NCBI GenBank assembly: GCA_963978545.1
Contig: OZ021727.1
Location: 56,866,487-56,930,486 of the forward strand
Reading direction: 5' to 3'
Source of the DNA: Linyphia triangularis
Lineage: Eukaryota > Arthropoda > Arachnida > Araneae > Linyphiidae
Length of the DNA stretch: 64,000 nt
In this document: positions 51,901 to 60,900 of the stretch, one piece after another
How the letters are laid out: each line of letters starts with the position of its first letter
How positions within the stretch are numbered: the first letter of the stretch is position 1
Program-made: the position numbers and the translations under genes
The notes under the pieces: generated by a model
Database searches by the model: none
The model's input: only the letters and a program-made list of their open reading frames with translations
Told to the model about the DNA's origin: nothing

Positions 51901-54900
51901 CGGGTTAGATTGATGGTTTGATACTATCACAACAACTTTAATGCATTTAGGTTGACCACAAGTCTACACTCTGTAATTTAAAAGAAGCATTTAATGATAA
52001 TATTTTGACAATCCCTGATTTACATTAGTTGCTTAACCCTAAATTTACATTTGTTGAGGTTCGTTGAATATTCAACCATTTCCTATATAATTTTACTTCG
52101 TTGCTGGTGTTTTGCTTTATTGTTCATCGCATTGGTCAAGGTAAACGCTGTTGTCTCCATCCTGTTATTATAGGCATTCTCAGAACGAAAAATGCATATT
52201 CAATGAGACTCACGGACAATTAATTCATTTGGCTTTTCCTGAGACGACCACTTAACGGTATAAATTTTAATTTCCCAACCTGAAAAGGTGCACTCCAGCT
52301 CTGACCCCCACGAGAAAACGAATCATTCGTCGAATATTAAAACCGAAACACGAATCCATCAAGGGTGAGAAACAGTAGTTTGGTCTAAACCCCTCCTCCA
52401 TAGAATTGCAAATTTCCCTTCCCTTTGTTGTTGATCGTGACCCGCTGCCGATGAAGAACTGATACTTCGATCACGTATCTTCCAGATTAATTACTATGTC
52501 TTAAGAGCATTTTTTTTTTTTTTAAATTTTTTTTTTTTTTTAAACCACCATCACGTTCTAGTCCTGAGTAACCAACCGCCCATGACATCTAGCTTCCTGT
52601 TCCTGTTAAGCATACACCAATTGTTCTTCTAAGTGGAGTTAGATTCTTAGGAATGCCCGAAGAAGGGGACCTCGACCAACTTATTGAATATTGGCCTATT
52701 GTCTTATCGATAGCACATGTTCGGCATATAGCGGTGTGATGAGTAGGTATATGCCGTTGTAGGTCACAGCGTTTTTTTTAATTTTTTGCCTCGATCGACA
52801 TTTGCCTAATCAGATTCGATTAATTGAATAGGCCTGGTTTAAGGTCGCATGTAGTAATTCCATTAGAGTGCCTTGATGAATGCGTGTTAGCGACCCGTGG
52901 GTTATCGTTCGGTGGTTGCAATTCCTGATTGTAGGTATAAGTTTTAATTTATTGCATAATTATTAACATTAAATTGAAAATTAGCTTTCGATTTGAAATG
53001 TTAACCTGTGCTGTAGCGCGTCATAAGGTTGTGGAAATTTTTTATTTGGTAGCTTTGGTAATTTTGTTCTTTTAGTTTTTTATTTAACTTTGAACTGGGC
53101 TTCTTTAAATATATAATATTTTATGTTCTAGAATGGTAGATTATTTGTGTAGTATATATTTTTAATTTTTTATTATTATTATTATTGAAAAACGCGTTTT
53201 TATAGAAATATTTGTCATGTAGTGCACTAAAGTACCTTATAAGGCCAATTAAAAAAGACACCTTGACTATTGTAGGGTATTAATGAATGCCATATCTATT
53301 TGGAAATATTTTTGTACCATTGTTTAAACGAAGGTGACGGGAAGCTAAAGGGAATACTTTTTTTTATTTTCAACAGCCTCTAAAATAGGAAATTTCTGTT
53401 GATAGCATATGAAAAACAAGTAAAAATGTAGAGTAAAAAACTTCGCCAACAAATAAATTTACATCGAGAAACTTAATTAGATTTTGAATAATTCTTTTAC
53501 AAATTTCTTCAGGTTTGTAAAATTTTATTACATAAAATTTTTTGCCTATTTATTCTTTGGCGTTTTTTCTCATGAGTTTTGATTGTCCGCTTTCTTGATA
53601 ATTAGTAACTTCCAGTTTTGAAAACCTAATGTTAGTGTTCATTTTAAAGAAGTCATTTTCGAAGTTTCCTCATCAAATAACTTTCGATTAAGTGGTCTGT
53701 AGATTCCCATTCGCCTAGACATTCAGGTATTTACTTATATCATAAATCGTCCTTAATATCCATTATCCCTTACCGTTTCTTTCGAAATCCCGCCTAAATA
53801 TCCCTGGAATTCTCAAATAGCCTCTCCGACCTACAACTATCTTCGAATCAGTACCCAAACTTCGCCGCTGTATTTATTTTTTAATTTTCATTTTTCCCGC
53901 ATGACATGAAATATTCATATCCCTAATAGCCTTCCTTGCTGTACACTACAAAAAAGAAAGAAAACGACTGTCCTCATAAAGACCTTTGAGCAAAAAGACG
54001 GCACATTTTTCAGGGACCCTGAAACTTATAATTGTACTTGATGAGGTAATAAGTCGGTTGTGGACAGTTAACTGGGACTGTAGTCGTTGAAAAAAGAATG
54101 TCCCTTACTTTTTGATTCTAAATGGCAACACGTGGGGGGAAGACGGTTCTTCGTCGTGCTCGTTAAGACTGTCGAAGTTTCTAATTACAGACCTGTCTTA
54201 CCACATGTTGACCCCTGATTCATGAATTTTTCATTTTTCTGCTGAAGTTTCAGTTAACAAGTGCTCGTTTTCATGTTAAAAATCTTAGTGGTGTCTTTTT
54301 TTTCTTCCTTTCTGTTTTTTATAGGGAAAGGGGACTTGTCTATTTGATTTGCAATGAAATATGTGTTCTTTCGTAAATTTGGTAAAGCATCTTACCCCAT
54401 TTCCTCTCTTGGAGAATTAATTACTGGAGCTTTTCTTATTAAAGGTCCTTTTTTTTAAAAAAAGTTCTTGGGTTCTCCATACTTTCAAGGGGGGAAAAGG
54501 ACCACCATAAAATCACTTCCACATCTTAAGACCATTAAAACTTAACATGGGACAAGTGATGATTTGATTTCAATTTGGCACACATCCAGTGTAAGAAGAA
54601 TTCTCCTCCCCCAAAAAAGGACTATTAAAATGTATACATTTAGGTGGTTTCGTACTCCAATCAAAAGGTCAAGAAACATGATACAAAAATTGTAATATCA
54701 GAAAATCCTTCCGAAATATGAGAAAAATGGCGCATAATATTGTAAGTGGTTGGACGAAATAAATGATATTTGACACACAGGTATAGGTACCCAAAGTAAG
54801 AAATTTTATAATTTTCTCCTACTTTTCCTTTAAATGCATTGTGCTTGGTCTATTGACAATCGGTATAAAAATTTAAAAATAAAAACGATAAAATTTTTGT

Positions 54901-57900
54901 TACAAATTTGCCTGCATTAACGTTTAACTGTGAATAGTCAAAATGCCAAAATTTTTGTATGAAACAGTTGTAATAATTAGTTCCCGAATTTTGTCAAATA
55001 TCTGCTTTTCCCATCAGACTACATAGGAGATATTCGGACCAAAAGACACGAATTATGTCTTATGAGGAATTAGAACTTTTAATGGGCGGAATCGAAAAGT
55101 CAGCATGAAAAAAAAAAATTGTATGCTAAGTCTCCGTAGCCAGTACGGATTGAATTCTGAACATCTAATGCAAACTTAGTTGCTCATACGAAACCAATAG
55201 CGACAATTTTTCACGAATTCGTAAAGTCAAAATATTGGTCTCCGCATATACCTTAATTCCTTTGCATTTCTGCATCAACAACAAGACCATTAAAGTAAAT
55301 AAATAAGGGTAGCATTTTTTGTGCATGACTATATCAACTAAACAAAATATGTCCACAAGCAATAAGTTAATATGTACTACCTTTTATAACTAAGCCATTT
55401 ACGATGAACTCCAATAATGACCACTTTCAAATTTATTTCTTAAAATCGCAGATATTTATTCAGCAAAAATAATTGTCTTCTTTCTGAGAAGTGAGAGTTG
55501 TATACTCCGTTTTTCTGCTTTAAAAATTTTACTATTGATGGGTTATCGGGAATTGCTATATCAATATTGCAATATCATACATTACACATATGCAAGAAAA
55601 AAACAACTGAACGATGGCAATATCTTCGATTCTAAAGGTCGTAGAATATTAGTGTTTACACCAAAGTAATTTGTTTACGATTCTTTACATGGCCTGGTAA
55701 AAAACTTTTTTTTTTGGGGGGGGGGGGGAGAGGGGAGGGGCTGTTTAGTAACTAAATAAAATTTTTAACTTTGAAATGTTCAATATGTAAATTTAATCCC
55801 ATCTTATGGTCTAATATGTTTTTGGATCTTTCTGAATGTCATTTCTGAAAAATCCATCCTTTCCCGGCAACTCTGGGGGCTTTTTTTTCTTTCTTTTTTA
55901 TTGTCTTATTATTGTTTCTTACACAATATTTGGTTACATCGTTATTTTATTTATGGCGCAAAAAGATCTAAATGCAGTCAATACTGCACCACAATTTCGA
56001 AACACCTAAACTAGAATACTAGTCCCGATTTCAAGAGAGAATGCATTTTAAAGTCTTCTTTGCTTTTCAAGTATCGAATTGAAGAAGCCCCGAACTGATA
56101 AAGCAATTTAGAACACACTATTCCCGTTGTGTCTACTTGTTTTTGAAAACAGAAATTAAGTAGCGCCGACACTGGGACAGGAATGAACTGGAGTTGGCTC
56201 CATGGGTGAAAGTTTTCAGTATTTTTACGCATTTCCGTAAACATTTTTACATTCAGTTACGTCTTATTTTGAAAAAGTTGTATTCGAGTTCGTGTTTTTC
56301 AAGAGCTAACACAAAATTCGAAATGGGACCTGCATACGTTCAGATTTCCCCAAACCACCGATGGAATGAGTTCTTTTCCCGCAGTATTTTTTTTCTAAAA
56401 TCATAGGCCTCTATCGGCATTATTGACGTTAGTATGTGATGACCATTTTGCTGAGCGTTACAGTGATAAATTAGCCGCTGTTCCCGTGATTATGGTGGAC
56501 GTTATCGTCGAGAATCGCGTTGTTGCGTGATGGACATTTTCGTTGGATTTTACACCGATATAATAGTCACTGACGCTATTGCAAAAATTTTCACCTGTCA
56601 GACATGGTACAGATCAGCTGAAACGTGGATTTCAACTTTTTTTCGCCTGATATTTCGATCATTCCTGAGATCGATACACTTCTGCATTACAATTTTAGTG
56701 GGCTTGCTTTCAAGTCTGACAACCACGGAACCTGCAACGTTCAGACCGCCACAAACTTCCTATGTAATGACCACTTTTTCTGCAGATTGCCGGCCTCTAT
56801 CACCATTATTTACATTGGTGAATGGTGGTTATTTTCTCTGACGTAAGGGTCGCCAGGATTTACGTTGTTGCAATGATCATTTTTGGACATCGTTGCGTAG
56901 TTGCAAAATAGCCTTTATTCCGAAGATTTTGCGCCTCTGTAATTATCGCTATCGCCGAAATTTACGTGGTTGCGATGGACAATTTCGTAGAATGTACGTC
57001 GATATAATCGCCTCTATTGCAAATATTTCCAACGATGTATTGGCCGATAACGCTGTTATTTACGTGGGTGTTGATGTTCATTTTTGCCGATTGTTTTAAT
57101 GTAATTACCAAGAGTTGTCCTGGTATGGTGGCCAATATCGCCAATATTTACGTTGGAGTGACCGTAATTTCCAACTAGGTATATGCCGTTTCAATAGTAT
57201 TTATTCCCGAGAAATGCGATACCGTTTTGGTGCCATTCGCGTAGGCTTCCGCTGATGTGATAGCCGTATGTCTCTTATAAGTGTCTGTGTGAAGACCTGT
57301 TTTGCCTTTCGGTTTGAATAGATGCAAAATGACTTTAATTTCAGTTTCATTTTGTGAAAGAAATTAGACCCAATTGCCAAATTTTATTGTACATATATCC
57401 GTATTTAAAATTGCAATTTTAACTGCTATTGTATGTAAAATTGTTTATTTTTGCTTGAAAAATCACTTGATAAATTATTTATACTTTTTCTTAAAAACCT
57501 TGCCTTAAAAAATCCTCTTTTTCCTATTTTCAAAATAATCTATAAGATGAGTAGCTATTTCTTAACTTCCTTTTAATTTCTAAAATTAGCTCAGCGCACA
57601 ACTGGGGTATATTTTGTGAGAGTATATTTTAAAATATGGTGTGTGTATGTTTTAAAGTATGTAGTGGTGATTGATTGGTCGCGGTAGGAATCCTTGAAAT
57701 TTTTTGGAATGAGCTTTGAAATCCTTGAATTATGTTAAGAGTTTTTATCAGAAATTTTGCTAGACCCATTTATTACAAATTTTCGTTCAACAAAAGTTTA
57801 ATTGATTTGATTATTGTAAGTTTAATTGATGTGTTGAATTGGTTGATAAGTAACTTGGCGCATAACTAACATTAAATCAAGCCTTTGTTTTCGTCACTAT

Positions 57901-60900
57901 GATTTATATTTTATTGCCGACACCCTAAAAAATTTCCGTAATTTTTTTTCCTATCTTTCATCTGTGGTTGGCAAGAGTTAGGTTCGATTACAGAATAGGA
58001 CTCATAAAGGAACGAATTTAATGCACACCTTCCAAAATGTAAAGTGAACGTCATGCTTACCGAATTCTAATTGGTTTCGATATTAATATCTAACATATTT
58101 TTTTCCCCATTGTTAATTTTTTGATGGCATTTTTTTAATCATCTGGAATATTTAAAATAAGCTATATGTGTAACAAAAACAGCTGACATTTTTAAAACTA
58201 CAATTGAACCCCGTTAACACGAAGTCGATGGGGCCGCCTAAATTGTTCGCATTAACCGAATTTCTTATTAAACGAATAAATTAACGTTAAGTTCCAAGTA
58301 CGGATTTACTTCGCGTTAAACGAGATTTCATGTTAAGCGATTTCGCGGTAACTGCGTTTCACTGTCAAATCATTCTCTGTTTTCCAGAATTATTCTTTGT
58401 CCGCCGGAAAGGTGCGAAGGGATGCACTTACATTAATTAAAAGCTTTTAAAAAGAGGAAAGCAATAAAATTCTCAAAAAAAAAAATTTTGCGTTGTTAAC
58501 TATTTATTTGAACACAAAATCTATGCATATTTTTTCACATTTCATTCAGAAATCCAAAGAATTTTTTTAAAACAAGGTTCAAACAAAAATTGCTACCTTG
58601 CACTCGAGCAAGTAATTCTGATGTACCATTTCCTTTACATTTCATTATTTTGACTTAAAGCAAAATTGAAGATAGTTATGCCATCTGGTGGTCAATATAT
58701 GTATAAATCGTAAGTTGATGCGTTGAGGCAAATTGTAACATAAACTATTGTAATGTCGTGCTGCCATCTATTGGGTTTAAATCTTAACTATTTCTGTTAA
58801 TATAATTATGATTCTTATTTATTGTTTTATATATTTTTCCTCAGGTACTCTATGGGCCTAATATCAAAGAATGAAGGTTTGGAACTTTGTGATAAAGTTA
58901 CTGCTTCATCTTTTTGCAGGTATAAATTTATTTAAACTAAAACATTTTGAAATTACTTCTGTTTAAATATTCATCTAATTTGTTGGATTTATGGATGGAA
59001 AGACACAACAGTTCTGTCAGGTTTCTTTATCGTGCTATTTAATTTAAAAAAAAAAAAAAAAAAAAATATTTTACTTTTGTTTGTAACTTTATCTACTTTA
59101 CTACTTTATCTATAACTTCTAAACTGCTGACAAAGGCCTTATTGCTAAAACAAAAATAAGTAAGCTTTTATGTCTGCATTTACCATAAACTGCAAATTAC
59201 ACTTTTTTTTTTCATCAAGGGATATATATATTTTAAATACTAAATTTTTAAATGTATTAATAATCACTATTGCTGCCTCCATAGAAATCATTGAAATGTT
59301 AATTTCCTCACAATCTGGTTTTCTTCTGATTGGATAAATCACACAATGCCTTTTTAGCACTTCTGCAGTTTTTGACAGATTAATTCTCTTCTCAATTCTT
59401 GATCAGTCCAGACCTGTTATTCTTTGTTCTGCTTTCTTGACTTTGTTATTAAACTGCAATTTAAATTATTTGATTATTCTTTTCACAATTAAATTAATCT
59501 GTTTCTTTAATACGCAAAAATTTTTACAACACCATTTTAGATATTCTTTGTTAAATTAATTTTGTAATTATGTGCAAATGGCATACAAGTTGTGCATGGG
59601 TATATATATCTTGCATTTAAATTGCATCTTCTGCAATTTAATCTTGGTATTTAATTGCAACATGAATTGACTATCATTAAAAGTATAACAATTTAGATAT
59701 AGCAAAAAAGAAAAGTGTTTTTAAAAACCAAAATAAAATTTTATGATACAGTTTTTTTAAAAAAATATTTATTTCGCTTATTAGTGTAAAACATGAAAAA
59801 TTACATACTAGTACGATCTCTTTTAATGAAATTTGCTGGTTTGTGTTTTTCTAATTGAAAATGCTAAAGTAATTTTTGTGTTAAGTTCATTCTTAATTAT
59901 GTTTTGAGTTTTTTGCATTTTTTTGTTAAAACTAATTCACTTTTTTATTTATCATTCTAGGAGGCGACTCCCTGTTTTAATGACGAGAAGCAGAATGGCA
60001 CCCTCATTGCAGATTTCTACGAAATTTGTAGAACAAGGACGTATCCTATATTGTGTTTGCTTATTTCAAGACGTGTTTGTTTCATGTGTTTTAAATTAGT
60101 TAATTATCATTTTACTTTATTCACCTTAAAAATAAATGTCTTCTCTGTTAACTCCATTTTAAAAATGAGGAGAAACAATGCCAATTGTGACAAATCTTCT
60201 TGTGATATCAGTCTGACTGGAAGTTCTTCAGGTTTTCTCCCATTCCCTATGAAATTACAAAGCAATTTCCTTTGCAAGACCTCTCGGAAGGCATTCGTCT
60301 CTTGATGTGCATACTCTCAGTAGTTCAGAGCTTGTTGTGTGTTATAATGTTTACATTCAATATAAGCATCATGTAGCCTCACAGTGCAAATGTGACTGAT
60401 AAATTAATCCAGAAATGGATATCAGCCATTCATATTATAAAGTTCCAAACCATACAACTAGGGACATTAGCTATTTACATAGGCTTGAATTGTAAGCACT
60501 CTCAAATGAATTTCTTTGAATATAAGGTTTATTTACATATGATGTACAAAAATAACTTTTCAGGAAACCAAACAAATTGCAGTCTTCTCAATACTTGATT
60601 TCTTCTGCCTTTGTATGTTTAAGGAATGTCCTTTTAAACATATATTTTGATAAGTAAATTCATATATTTGAAGTTCCTTTATCAATAGGTTTCATTTATC
60701 ATTAATACCAAAAATAACGTATTCAGGAATTTTGTGTGTGTGGAGGGGGGGGGGGGGGCGTTAGTTAATTGAGTAATATGTTCACTATTTTAAAATAAAA
60801 TTATTAAAAGTTTTTTATGATTAAACGATCCACTCCATGATCGCATTATATGTCCTCCAATTTTGTTGTTGTTATAAAGGCTTATGTTGAGGACATATCG

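Larger units (their letters stand above)
9288..58844 (+). other. IMP3 giant intron (49.6 kb)
   Basis: The donor GTAAGT at 9288 and acceptor TCCTCAG at 58844 join exons b and c in phase. Nothing between them looks like a further IMP3 exon, since residues on either side are contiguous in the family. It holds nearly all the transposons of the window. I saw no nested host gene with recognisable exons. Confidence 0.88.
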
